A stretch of DNA of 64,000 nucleotides. Origin: Beijerinckia sp. 28-YEA-48. Lineage in GTDB: Bacteria; Pseudomonadota; Alphaproteobacteria; Rhizobiales; Beijerinckiaceae. The stretch covers positions 2,762,001-2,826,000 of the forward strand of contig NZ_FNSI01000001.1 in NCBI RefSeq assembly GCF_900104955.1, in the 5' to 3' direction. The translations under genes and the position numbers were made by a program. The notes under the pieces were generated by a model. It saw only the letters and a program-made list of their open reading frames with translations. It did not search any database and was not told the origin of the DNA. Below are positions 56,724 to 64,000 of this stretch, in pieces. The number at the start of each line of letters is the position of its first letter. Within the stretch, counting starts at the first letter, position 1.

Positions 56724-57208
56724 CCGTGCTGATGACGATCGACGCCGAAGGGCGACCAACCGGCTTCTACGTTCCCGAAATTCATGGTAACGCCATCCCT
56801 TCGGGCGCTATTGAGATTACCGAAGCACAGTGGCGAGAGGCACTGAGTAATCAAGGCCGACGTTTATGGAACGGCTCCGCTCTCATTGAGTGTGATCTAC
56901 CTCCATCGACCCCCTTACCCATTGAACTGATCGGGGCCATTTCACGCCGCCAGTTCGCAAAAGGGCTCGCGCACCATGAGTTCGTGGCACAGGAAGAGGC
57001 CGAAGCATTCCTAACTGTTGGCACGTTGCCAGCAGCGTTTGCTACCATGGTCGCTTCATTGCCACCCGAAGAGCAGTTCGACGCGCGAATGGATTTGCAG
57101 GCAGCAACCTTCGAACGCAATCACCCTTTGGTCTCAGTGTTCGGTTCTGCTCAGGGCATGACTGAAGTGCAGATAGACGATTTCTGGCATTACTGCTGGA
57201 TGCTCTGA
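56720..57208 (+). CDS. Tail fibre assembly protein-like chaperone
   Basis: A protein of 162 residues: DAEGRPTGFYVPEIHGNAIP, GAIEITEAQWREAL and a C-terminal helical part (AISRRQFAKGLAHHEFVAQE). The EIT-x-AQWREAL segment, where the protein refers to the tail-fibre polymer, resembles tail fibre assembly proteins. It is coupled to the fibre gene by ATGA overlap. Confidence 0.7.
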   Translation: MTVLMTIDAEGRPTGFYVPEIHGNAIPSGAIEITEAQWREALSNQGRRLWNGSALIECDLPPSTPLPIELIGAISRRQFAKGLAHHEFVAQEEAEAFLTVGTLPAAFATMVASLPPEEQFDARMDLQAATFERNHPLVSVFGSAQGMTEVQIDDFWHYCWML

Positions 57209-57220
57209 TCTCAGCACATT

Positions 57221-57237
57221 ATAACACGGCATAACAC
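57221..57237 (+). promoter_or_regulatory. Direct-repeat operator upstream of the capsid operon
   Basis: ATAACAC-GGC-ATAACAC: two ATAACAC half-sites ten bases apart. The 16 bases TAACACGGCATAACAC (57222-57237) recur exactly at 63305-63320, directly upstream of the RHH regulator gene. Tandem direct half-sites about one helical turn apart fit RHH (Arc/MetJ) binding. Confidence 0.7.
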
Positions 57238-57258
57238 AGCACTGATTGATAGCCCCAG

Positions 57259-57303
57259 TCCTGATCCTACGTGAGCAGCAGCCCGTAGTTTCAGGATTTT
57301 TCT
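57259..57303 (+). terminator. Terminator hairpin that also holds the capsid-operon ribosome-binding site
   Basis: TCCTGA-TC-CTACG pairs with CGTAG-TT-TCAGGA (11 pairs, two mismatches, 12-base loop), followed by TTTTTCTTT. This is a terminator or attenuator after the fibre operon. The AGGA of the second arm is the only SD in reach of the TTG at 57304, so an intact hairpin would also block translation. Confidence 0.7.
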
Positions 57304-58395
57304 TTGAAGCAGATTCCGATTACCGATGCCATTCGAACACAGCTGATCGCAGCTGTTGGCGATGATGACATCGAAGTCAATAACCTTGCCGTGTACGAGG
57401 CGACTGCCCTCAACACGAAGCCCATTCGGAAGAACCACCCGCTCTATAAGGGTGCGCATCACTCCACACAGTTCCTGCACGAAATGTCGAACCAGCTCGC
57501 TCTAGAGAGCTTGCCGCTCCATATCATGCACAACACGTACACCGGCGAGCTGCCTCTCGGTCGCGTATTTCACAGCGAAGTGCTCAACGGCGACGAGCTT
57601 CGCGTTCTCTTCTGGGTCGACAAGACGAATGAAGACGTCGTCAAGCTGATCGACAACAGCACGGTCGATCAGGTGTCCGTCTCGGTTCTGCCGAAGGCGG
57701 CCACCTGCAACATGTGTGGTTTCGACTTTCTCGGCTCGGAAGCGACGCTCGACCACTTCTACTCAGGAACGGACCCGAAGGGTCACGTGATGGGTGAGAA
57801 CGGCGCGCACGTCAACCTGCACAACCTCGATCAGTGGTTCGAGATGAGCCTCGTCAATCGAGGTGGCGCCACCGGTGCGCGCATCGCGAACCGCAAGTCC
57901 TCCCACTTCAGCGAAGCACGCCTGGCCGCAAGCGGCCCGGCAGCCTTGCTGGCGACTTTGAACCTCTCTGAAAGCGATTTGGAGACCCCCGGCATGGATA
58001 TGGAAAAATTTCTGGAAGGCCTGACGAAGACGACTGCCGATCTGGCACTCGCCCAGGCCTCCAACACGAGCAAAGACGGCGAGATCACCGTTCTAAAGGC
58101 GAAGGTCACGGAGCTTGAAGCGAAGCTCTCCGATGCCGCGAAGGGCGAAGACTTCAAGAAGACCGCCGAGAGCCTCGTTGCTGCTCTGACGTCCGCCGTC
58201 AAGAAGGCGCTGACCCTGACTGGTGATGCCACCACGCAGATCCCGACCGAAGTCCCTGCACTCATCACGCTCGCCGCCGAGAAGATCGAAGGCCTGAAGC
58301 TGAACGTCGCCGGGGCGCAGTCTGAATCCGCTGACGCCAACGACGGTGACAAAGCCGTCCGTATGAATTTCGCCGCTTTCAAGCGTCGCTCGTAA
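57304..58395 (+). CDS. Probable prohead protease/scaffold protein
   Basis: A protein of 363 residues from a TTG. The N-terminal 200 residues are globular (NHPLYKGAHHSTQFLHEMSN, TVDQVSVSVLPKAATCNMCG, FEMSLVNRGGATGARI) and the C-terminal part a charged coiled coil (EITVLKAKVTELEAKLSDAA). Protease plus scaffold in one chain, just upstream of decoration and major capsid genes, is a common arrangement. The catalytic residues cannot be named with confidence: His and Ser candidates exist in the first half. Confidence 0.7.
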   Translation: MKQIPITDAIRTQLIAAVGDDDIEVNNLAVYEATALNTKPIRKNHPLYKGAHHSTQFLHEMSNQLALESLPLHIMHNTYTGELPLGRVFHSEVLNGDELRVLFWVDKTNEDVVKLIDNSTVDQVSVSVLPKAATCNMCGFDFLGSEATLDHFYSGTDPKGHVMGENGAHVNLHNLDQWFEMSLVNRGGATGARIANRKSSHFSEARLAASGPAALLATLNLSESDLETPGMDMEKFLEGLTKTTADLALAQASNTSKDGEITVLKAKVTELEAKLSDAAKGEDFKKTAESLVAALTSAVKKALTLTGDATTQIPTEVPALITLAAEKIEGLKLNVAGAQSESADANDGDKAVRMNFAAFKRRS

Positions 58396-58412
58396 TCCAA
58401 GGAGCTTCATAG

Positions 58413-58859
58413 ATGTCTACGGCTTTTCACACCGGCGTCAAAACTGAATCGTTCTTCGATGAGGTTTGGATTCGAACGATGAATTTGGCTGCGGCGATCA
58501 CCGTTGCCGACGTCGGCAAGGCGCTCGCGATCGACGCGAGCGCAGCCAACACCGCGAAGCTCGCCGGCACCGACGATCACGTGATCGGTCGCCTCGAAAC
58601 CTTTGAGGATCGCCAGACGGGCAAGGTTGGTGCCGTTTCTCGCAAGGGCCAGTTCAGTCTGCCGAAAACCGGCACCGTCAACGTTGGCGATTCTGTCGTT
58701 GGCAATGGCTCAGGCGTCGTCAAAGCCGCCGTCGTTGTGACCCCCACCACCGCCACCCCTTTCACCGCCGCGCAGACGAACAACCTGCGCGCCGTCGCGA
58801 CGAACATCGTCCTCGAGGTCAACAACACGGCCAACACCGTCGTTGTTGAACTCAAGTAA
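58413..58859 (+). CDS. Capsid decoration protein-like
   Basis: A protein of 148 residues, Ala/Val/Thr-rich and beta-rich (AITVADVGKALAIDASAANT, VGAVSRKGQFSLPKTGTVNV). The size, composition and position between protease/scaffold and major capsid fit head decoration (gpD/DUF2190-like) proteins. AAGGAG precedes the ATG. Confidence 0.72.
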   Translation: MSTAFHTGVKTESFFDEVWIRTMNLAAAITVADVGKALAIDASAANTAKLAGTDDHVIGRLETFEDRQTGKVGAVSRKGQFSLPKTGTVNVGDSVVGNGSGVVKAAVVVTPTTATPFTAAQTNNLRAVATNIVLEVNNTANTVVVELK

Positions 58860-58876
58860 TCTGGAGACAACATCTT

Positions 58877-60076
58877 ATGGCTTCGATCATCCACCCGCTG
58901 ACTTCGATCCAGCGCGTTGCTCCGGAAGAACTCCTGGGCGGTTTGCGTGTCGACAACGCCCATAACTCCCGAGACGCCGGCCAGAAGCTGCTCTCGGAAG
59001 CGGCCAAGTACGGTCTCGCGATGCGCGACTACCTCCGCCTCGCCATCGACCCGTCCAAGTCGAACGAAAAAGACAAGTACGAAGGCCTGAATGGCTACGA
59101 GGCCGCGCTGGCTTACCTCCAGTTGCCGCTGAACGACGACTTCGACGGCGGCATTGTGCTCGACCTTGCGTCGGACACGTTCAACACCTATCCGGGCACC
59201 CGCGCGCTGTTCCCGGAAGTCGTCGACGATCTCGTCCAGTGGAAATACCGCCAGGACAACATCGAGAACGTCGGCGCCCTCGTCGCTTCGTCTCGCACGA
59301 TTAACGGTACCGAATTGATCACGACAGTGGTCGATGACAAGCCGGGTGACTACCAGGGTACAGGCGTCATCGCGGAAATGGCCAACATTCCGGTTCGCTC
59401 CATCCGTACAAGCGATCACAGCGTTAAGATGTACAAGATCGGTGGCGGCTATCGTACCTCGTACGAATTCAGCCGTCGCGCCCGTCTTGACCTCCTGACG
59501 CCGTACGCCAACCGCATTGCGCGCGAACTCGAAATGTCGAAGGTCGGACATGCGACCAACCTGCTCATCAACGGTGATGGCGTTCAAGCCGCCGCCCCCG
59601 TCGTGAACCAGTCGGCCTTCAACGGTGTCAACATCGGCAACTCCACGAACAGTCAGCTGAGCTACAAGCACCTGCTGAAGTGGTTTGTGGCCCGTGCCAA
59701 GGCCGGCGTTCCACTGGACACGGTCGTCGGTAACTGGGACGCGTATGTGGACTGGCTGCTCATGTTCGCCCTGCCGATCTCCGACAATCGGGATCGGACG
59801 GCAGCCGAAAACCTCGCGCGTTCCGGCTTCCAAATCGGCGGCGTACCGATCCTCAACGGTCAGGTGAACTTTGCCTTGTCCTCGACGGCCGCCAACACCC
59901 AGCTGATCGGCATGACCAAGGGTGAGACCTTGGAAGAGCTGAAGGAAGCGGGCTCCATGATCCAAGAAGCAGACCGCGCGGTCGGCAACCAGACGGTCTC
60001 CTACTACAAGACCGAAGTCACCGGCTACCGACTGGTCTTTGGTGATACCCGCGAAATCTTCAACTACGCCGCCTAA
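58877..60076 (+). CDS. Major capsid protein
   Basis: A protein of 399 residues, the main shell subunit. HK97-like features are an N-terminal helical arm (AAKYGLAMRDYLRLAIDPSK), a central stretch with MANIPVRSIRTSDHSVKMYK, YRTSYEFSRRARLDLLTPYA, and VVGNWDAYVDWLLMFALPIS. GGAGA precedes the ATG. A strong terminator follows, consistent with high expression. Confidence 0.86.
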   Translation: MASIIHPLTSIQRVAPEELLGGLRVDNAHNSRDAGQKLLSEAAKYGLAMRDYLRLAIDPSKSNEKDKYEGLNGYEAALAYLQLPLNDDFDGGIVLDLASDTFNTYPGTRALFPEVVDDLVQWKYRQDNIENVGALVASSRTINGTELITTVVDDKPGDYQGTGVIAEMANIPVRSIRTSDHSVKMYKIGGGYRTSYEFSRRARLDLLTPYANRIARELEMSKVGHATNLLINGDGVQAAAPVVNQSAFNGVNIGNSTNSQLSYKHLLKWFVARAKAGVPLDTVVGNWDAYVDWLLMFALPISDNRDRTAAENLARSGFQIGGVPILNGQVNFALSSTAANTQLIGMTKGETLEELKEAGSMIQEADRAVGNQTVSYYKTEVTGYRLVFGDTREIFNYAA

Positions 60077-60087
60077 AGGCAACATTG

Positions 60088-60111
60088 AGCCCCGGCGAGC
60101 CGGGGCTCTTT
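60088..60111 (+). terminator. Terminator after the major capsid gene
   Basis: AGCCCCGG / CCGGGGCT with loop CGAG, followed by CTTTC, 12 bases after the capsid stop. Partial readthrough would still feed the following genes. Confidence 0.75.
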
Positions 60112-60126
60112 CATATGGAGCGAACT

Positions 60127-60552
60127 ATGATTTTGGTGGAAACCGCCGGCAACTTCCAGCTTATGGACCCCATGACGGGGGCGGTCATTCGGCACGAAGG
60201 CTACACCTGCGTACCCAATTCGTCCTTCATCGGTCAGAGGATTGCCCTCAATCAGGCCCATGTTGTGGCAGAGGTCAACAACGACGCCACGGATGCGGAC
60301 TGGCGCGACACTGTCGAACAGAGCAAGGGCGACATCGAGTTGGCCATCGCAGCGTTTGTGGCTGAATTCCCCGTTCAGGGTAAAACGGAGGAAGCTGCCA
60401 AACTGAAGGCTGAGGCTGATGAGGCTGCAGAGGCCGCCCGCCTCAAGGCCGAAGCTGATGAAGCTGCCCGCCTCAAGGCTGAGGCTGAGACGAAGGCTAA
60501 AGCCGAGGCGGAAGCCAAGGGTCGAGGCAAACTCAGCCTCCCGAAGGGTTGA
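60127..60552 (+). CDS. Small head protein with Lys-Ala-Glu repeat tail
   Basis: A protein of 141 residues. A folded N-terminal part (FQLMDPMTGAVIRHEGYTCV, SFIGQRIALNQAHVVAEVNN) is followed by a long repetitive helix: LKAEADEAAEAARLKAEADE. GGAG stands six bases before the ATG at 60127. Position after major capsid suggests a head-completion or scaffold-like role. Function unknown. Confidence 0.7.
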   Translation: MILVETAGNFQLMDPMTGAVIRHEGYTCVPNSSFIGQRIALNQAHVVAEVNNDATDADWRDTVEQSKGDIELAIAAFVAEFPVQGKTEEAAKLKAEADEAAEAARLKAEADEAARLKAEAETKAKAEAEAKGRGKLSLPKG

Positions 60553-61277
60553 TTAGCGTGGATGTGTTGGTCGGTACCGCCGCATCCATCTCCTTCCTCT
60601 TGCAGAGCCCGACTGGGGCTCTGCCTGCCGATGTCGGCAGCGTCACATGGTCTCTGTATGGCGGCAATGGCGCGCGGATATCTGGTCCAACTGCCATCAC
60701 CACGGCGGCGATGCAGTCGGAAGTAATCGTTCCGCTCGCGCCCAGTGACCATACGATTACTGCTCCTGCACGTTTCGAGCGCCGCACAGTCGTCCTCGAC
60801 TGGCAGACCGATGGTGTTTCCCACACCTCCCGGCAGACTTACCGTGTCCTCCCCTTCCTGAATACCTCCGCCAACGCGGATGCTGTCCGCACCCTGCTGG
60901 CGTTGACGCCAGACGAGCTTCGGGATGAGGAGGTCGATATTGTCCGTGCTTATTTCCAGATTGAGAGTGAGGTTACTCAGGCCGTTCTGGACGTTGGCCT
61001 GTCCTCTGGCACTCTCATAGAGTTCTCGCTCAATCAGGCAATTGTCTGCGAAGCTGCTCTACCCTGCCTGAACACGATTGAGCTACGTGCCGCAGCTGTG
61101 AACACGGATGGTGTCCAGAAGTTTGAGCGTTACAAAAGTGGCATCGACTTCGATGCCCTGCGCGCTCGGGTCCAAGGTATGAAGTTAGAAGCCCTCGATA
61201 GTGCCGCTGGCATCGAGATCGACGACCCGACCCTGGTCGTCCTGACCCAACCAACGGATGTGATCACAGGTGCGTAG
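60549..61277 (+). CDS. Head-tail connector-like protein
   Basis: A protein of 242 residues: a beta-rich first half (SVTWSLYGGNGARISGPTAI, RRTVVLDWQTDGVSHTSRQT) and helical second half (LLALTPDELRDEEVDIVRAY, RARVQGMKLEALDSAAGIEI). The helical part, with a DEL/REEVD motif, resembles gp6-like adaptors. A TTG at 60549 overlaps the previous stop; a GTG at 60558 is also possible. Confidence 0.62.
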   Translation: MISVDVLVGTAASISFLLQSPTGALPADVGSVTWSLYGGNGARISGPTAITTAAMQSEVIVPLAPSDHTITAPARFERRTVVLDWQTDGVSHTSRQTYRVLPFLNTSANADAVRTLLALTPDELRDEEVDIVRAYFQIESEVTQAVLDVGLSSGTLIEFSLNQAIVCEAALPCLNTIELRAAAVNTDGVQKFERYKSGIDFDALRARVQGMKLEALDSAAGIEIDDPTLVVLTQPTDVITGA

Positions 61278-61794
61278 TACTTCGGCCCGCTTCCGCGAAT
61301 GGCTGACTTCCGAAACCGGTCTCAAGTTTGAGGGGACGTTGATGCCCCTCGACGACGGGGCAGCCAATACCACAACCTTTCTGGAACCCCGGTTCGTCCT
61401 CCATACCAAGCCCAAGGAGCGAGTCTCGGTCGGGCAGACCTTCACCGACGCTCAAAAGCGGACCTTCCTCCTGGCTCAACATGACCAGCGGGCCGATCTC
61501 CGGCGCAGCTTCCGTTTATTCCAGATGACCGCAAAGGTAGCCTGGGGCCGCATGTCGGAAGTCACGGACCTCATCACAGGCTTAAAGAAGGGGGAGAAGG
61601 TTGATCCGCTTGGCAATATCTGGGTCAGCTTCGAACTCTATGGTCGAGAAGAGGTCGATCGTGTCCTCCACATTGGCATCGACCGGGTCCGGGTGGTTAC
61701 CGGTGCGCCCGTCCAGCTGAACGACTACGTCGATGGCAAGCGTGTGTCCCGTCTAACCAAGGTCTTCGGGGTGTCCGTCCTGGAGATCACCTGA
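61270..61794 (+). CDS. Head closure/neck-type protein
   Basis: A protein of 174 residues from a GTG overlapping the previous gene by eight bases. VSVGQTFTDAQKRTFLLAQH and YGREEVDRVLHIGIDRVRVV show a small beta-barrel pattern common to head-closure proteins. The position between connector and tail completion genes supports this. Function inferred. Confidence 0.6.
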   Translation: MRSTSARFREWLTSETGLKFEGTLMPLDDGAANTTTFLEPRFVLHTKPKERVSVGQTFTDAQKRTFLLAQHDQRADLRRSFRLFQMTAKVAWGRMSEVTDLITGLKKGEKVDPLGNIWVSFELYGREEVDRVLHIGIDRVRVVTGAPVQLNDYVDGKRVSRLTKVFGVSVLEIT

Positions 61795-62687
61795 TGGCTG
61801 TCAACATCAGGTTCAGTCTCCGTGTTGGCCGTCGAGGAGCGGGCAACACGAACCCTGCTGACAACGCGGCCATCAAGGCCATGCAACAGAGATTGTCCAG
61901 CTACCAGATCTCAGCCGACAAGCCCTCTGAGAACAAGAAGGTGCAGCAGGAACTGCAGAACTGGATGATGACGATCGCTGGGGGGATAGCAAGCCAGAAG
62001 GTGCGCAGTGCCATCATGGCCTCCAGGGATCAGATCGTTGCCGATCTGAACAACGACTTGGAGGAATACACCAGGAAGGCAATCCAGTTCTTCACCAGTC
62101 GCCAGTCCTCCCACGTCGCCAACCGAAATATGGCCGCTCGTGATCTGCATCTGAGCCTCGATGATGTCGCCCCCTCTGGCTTCACCTCCTCGCTCCTGGA
62201 CAAACGCCGCAGCGTGGTGTCCTGGAAGCCGCTACAACCCAAGACGATCAAGAAGAAGAGTGGAGACACGACATTCTATGTCTTCTCCGGGGATCTGAAG
62301 AAGACCCTGAACTCCCGCCTACCGGGTATGTTCAAGGACATCCTCCATCCAGGCATCAAGCTATCGTTCGACAAGAACAATGTCCTGAACGTTTCACCGA
62401 CTTTGGCCACCACTGGCAAGGTCAGCGGACGGGCTGCCTTCATCCAGGGCCAGGTTTTCGATGGCAAGGACATCAACAATGTCCTGATCCGAAACTACCT
62501 CAAGAACCGTGTCGAGGAGCTAGGGGCAGACGTCGCCTACAAGCTTGGTGTCGGCAAAGGACAGAAGGAGGAGCCCAAGCGCCCTTGGGTCGACGCCACC
62601 GTCTCCTATTGGGCTTTGCGACGCTACCCCCATGTAATGGTCACCAGCGTCCGCAAACGAGTCAGCGAGGCCCTCAAAAATGTATAA
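61794..62687 (+). CDS. Phage neck or tail completion protein
   Basis: A protein of 297 residues, basic (RFSLRVGRRGAGNTNPADNA, WKPLQPKTIKKKSGDTTFYV, RLPGMFKDILHPG). It shares one base with the previous gene. The basic character and the location correspond to tail completion proteins (HK97 gp10/gpS-like group), but no signature was seen. Confidence 0.6.
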   Translation: MAVNIRFSLRVGRRGAGNTNPADNAAIKAMQQRLSSYQISADKPSENKKVQQELQNWMMTIAGGIASQKVRSAIMASRDQIVADLNNDLEEYTRKAIQFFTSRQSSHVANRNMAARDLHLSLDDVAPSGFTSSLLDKRRSVVSWKPLQPKTIKKKSGDTTFYVFSGDLKKTLNSRLPGMFKDILHPGIKLSFDKNNVLNVSPTLATTGKVSGRAAFIQGQVFDGKDINNVLIRNYLKNRVEELGADVAYKLGVGKGQKEEPKRPWVDATVSYWALRRYPHVMVTSVRKRVSEALKNV

Positions 62688-63114
62688 GACCTGTCGCCTC
62701 TCCCTGATCCGTGCGGTCATGGACGCAGTATCTGGTCTCCAGAACCCAACCGGGAACCCACTCGAGTACATCGATTGGGACGGACACACCGATTTTCAGA
62801 AACTACCCGCTTCGGACCTGATTGGCATCAGCGGCTTCGGCATGACTGAGAACGGTGGGCTCTACGATATCGTCTTTGGTATCTCGGTCTCGACGATCAA
62901 TGACCCCAACATGTTCCGCACGACGGATTTCGTCGACGTTTTGCTCAAGCGGCTCAAGGGGGGAATGCAATTCGATCTTTTGGACGCCAACGCGGACAAG
63001 ATCGGAGTAGCTACTATGGTGGAAGGCACCTCAGCAATGCCGGTAGTTCGGGCCGAGGTCAGGAATGTCTTTACGGTGTCGGGGACAGCGGTGACTGGTG
63101 ACCTTCCTGATTGA
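62680..63114 (+). CDS. Tail terminator-like protein
   Basis: A protein of 144 residues: CRLSLIRAVMDAVSGLQNPT, LYDIVFGISVSTINDPNMFR, DFVDVLLKRLKGG. The size and position immediately before the tail tube gene fit the tail terminator family. It overlaps the previous gene by eight bases and the opposite-strand RHH gene by 44 bases. Confidence 0.62.
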   Translation: MYKTCRLSLIRAVMDAVSGLQNPTGNPLEYIDWDGHTDFQKLPASDLIGISGFGMTENGGLYDIVFGISVSTINDPNMFRTTDFVDVLLKRLKGGMQFDLLDANADKIGVATMVEGTSAMPVVRAEVRNVFTVSGTAVTGDLPD

Positions 63115-63295
63115 TAAACTCGGCCAGCTTCACCAGCCGTCGCATATCCTCATCCCCAGCCGTCAGACCCAACTCGATCAAGAAGAGTGCTTCAGCTGAG
63201 CTGGTGCGCAGGTTCTGCTGAGCCCGTGCCCGGATAATCTCCCGGAGCTGAACGGGCACCCTGATCGACATAAACACGGTCTCTTCCGTCACCAT
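63071..63295 (-). CDS. Ribbon-helix-helix (Arc-like) transcriptional regulator
   Basis: A regulator of about 74 residues: VFMSIRVPVQLREIIRARAQ is the RHH strand and first helix, followed by LRTSSAEALFLIELGLTAGD. It stands alone on the minus strand between two rightward structural genes. Starts at 63298, 63295 and GTG 63292 are possible; AGGAG spacing favours the later two. The 16-base TAACACGGCATAACAC lies just upstream and again before the capsid operon. Confidence 0.8.
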   Translation of the reverse strand: MVTEETVFMSIRVPVQLREIIRARAQQNLRTSSAEALFLIELGLTAGDEDMRRLVKLAEFINQEGHQSPLSPTP

Positions 63296-63303
63296 CATCT
63301 CCT

Positions 63304-63320
63304 GTAACACGGCATAACAC
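63304..63320 (-). promoter_or_regulatory. Operator-like repeat upstream of the RHH regulator
   Basis: GTAACAC-GGC-ATAACAC, matching the site at 57221-57237 over 16 bases. It abuts the ribosome-binding site of the RHH gene and lies about 80 bases upstream of the tail tube gene, so it could control both. Confidence 0.7.
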
Positions 63321-63398
63321 GCCACTCGTTGTAGGTGGGAATCCACGATTCCATTTGCAAGCCAGCGAATTCTTTGCCCTTTCCTTCGGAGTGGCTAC

Positions 63399-64000
63399 AT
63401 GGCTGGTACAGCAAAAACCGAACAGTTTATGTTTTCTGTCGCGACCCTAATGGTGGGTCCGCAGACTGATCTTCTGAAGCTCAACGTCAATGACAACTCT
63501 CTCGGCCTCGTCAAGAACGTGTCCTGCGAGTCCAGCCCGCAGCTGGTCGAGCTGACCCAGGGCATCCAGAACGACGTGGCTTTCTCCGCCGCCAACGATA
63601 TGCAGATCAAATGCTCGGCCGAAGTCTACGAGTTCACCGCGCGCAACATCGCCTATGGTCTTTCGCTGGACGCCAGCTCCCCGACCTCGTTCGCCACCCA
63701 GCCGGCGCCGCTTCCGCTGCAGGCCCCCGTGGCCGCTGCAGCGACGACCTTCATCCTAACCGGTGATCAGACGACCACTTTCCAGGCGGGAAAATGGGGC
63801 TACCTGCAGGAAGGCACCGACGATTACTTGCATATCTTCAAGGTGCTCTCGTCTGCGTACTCGACGAACACCACGGTCACGATTACCGGCTATGCTGTCC
63901 CCACGGGGATGTCGTTTTCGACGGCCAATGGCCGCGCGGGCATCTTCAACAAGATCGACGCAAACCCTGATGCTGCCAACGCCCCGCTTGCGTGCCGCAT
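63399..64000 (+). CDS. Phage tail tube protein (partial)
   Basis: The first 200 residues of a beta-rich protein starting MAGTAKTEQFMFSVATLMVG. DLLKLNVNDNSLGLVKNVSC and VELTQGIQNDVAFSAANDMQ are typical of long-tailed phage tail tube subunits. CGGAG precedes the ATG. The gene runs off the right edge. Confidence 0.75.
   Translation, partial: MAGTAKTEQFMFSVATLMVGPQTDLLKLNVNDNSLGLVKNVSCESSPQLVELTQGIQNDVAFSAANDMQIKCSAEVYEFTARNIAYGLSLDASSPTSFATQPAPLPLQAPVAAAATTFILTGDQTTTFQAGKWGYLQEGTDDYLHIFKVLSSAYSTNTTVTITGYAVPTGMSFSTANGRAGIFNKIDANPDAANAPLACR

Larger units (their letters stand above)
26193..64000. mobile_element. Prophage, left part (integrase through tail tube gene)
   Basis: A continuous tailed-phage genome: tyrosine integrase at the chromosomal edge, a 25 kb leftward early region of small overlapping genes, a primase-helicase, and then rightward structural genes with terminase, portal, capsid and tail tube. 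The right end is not in the window. No tail sheath or tape measure gene is visible yet, so the morphotype is open. The structural genes have no stop or frame damage in what can be read, so the phage may be intact. Confidence 0.93.

Noticed and set aside
58577-60085. Leftward 502-codon frame opposite the major capsid gene
   Set aside because: Antisense shadow of a strongly coding capsid gene.

Overview
The window joins two very different stretches of DNA. Positions 1 to about 26.0 kb are GC-rich chromosome of an alphaproteobacterium, most likely of the order Hyphomicrobiales (Rhizobiales). The evidence is the ccmI-ccmE-ccmF cytochrome c maturation cluster, a PhoQ/FeuQ-type two-component pair, a MucR-family regulator, and small families typical of the order (DUF1491, DUF5330, a DUF1214/DUF1254 pair, YcgN). 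I cannot name the genus from this sequence. From about 26.1 kb to the right edge the window holds the left part of an integrated tailed phage (prophage). Its right end and attR lie outside the window.

Host part: partial ccmF, ccmE and ccmI (1-2779, minus); sensor kinase and response regulator (2876-4941, minus); a PepSY-like secreted protein and a trypsin-like protease; a TIM-barrel isomerase-like protein and a Crp/Fnr regulator; a thiolase; YcgN; a class A penicillin-binding protein; a Baeyer-Villiger-type flavin monooxygenase; a Bug/TctC-like binding protein; the DUF1214/DUF1254 pair; a small protein, DUF1491, peptidoglycan-binding protein and PAS histidine kinase block; DUF5330 and SufE; MucR; an S9 prolyl oligopeptidase; an isochorismatase-like hydrolase; and a proline/alanine-rich membrane protein. 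No tRNA, rRNA, IS element or CRISPR array was seen.

Phage part: tyrosine integrase and an overlapping HTH/excisionase-like gene (26.2-27.4 kb) begin a leftward early region that runs to 51.2 kb. It contains a DUF7227 gene, a T4 rIIA/rIIB-like pair, and more than 45 very small, overlapping genes, mostly of unknown function. Recognisable ones are a beta-sandwich-type lipoprotein, a MazG-like protein, a metallophosphoesterase, a phosphoribosyltransferase-like protein, an HNH protein and small membrane proteins. Between 39.3 and 45.1 kb lies an unusual nest of paralogues: nine tandem copies of a DUF6197-like small protein, a tandem pair of a second Cys-containing family, and a pair of a third family that brackets the array. 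The replication part (46-51 kb) carries a PrimPol/D5-type primase-helicase and a repeated palindrome, TTCCCG-TT-CGGGAA, just ahead of the ribosome-binding sites of three genes.

At 51.2-51.3 kb transcription diverges. The rightward late genes are GpA-type terminase, portal, a baseplate-like protein, tail fibre and fibre chaperone, protease/scaffold, decoration protein, major capsid, connector and tail completion proteins, and a partial tail tube gene. A ribbon-helix-helix regulator is encoded on the opposite strand at 63.1-63.3 kb. The 16-base sequence upstream of its own start recurs exactly in front of the capsid operon, 6 kb away, which suggests that it controls both places.

The observations most worth testing are the nine-member array, the regulator with two shared operators, the thrice-repeated palindrome, and two hairpins that can hide ribosome-binding sites.
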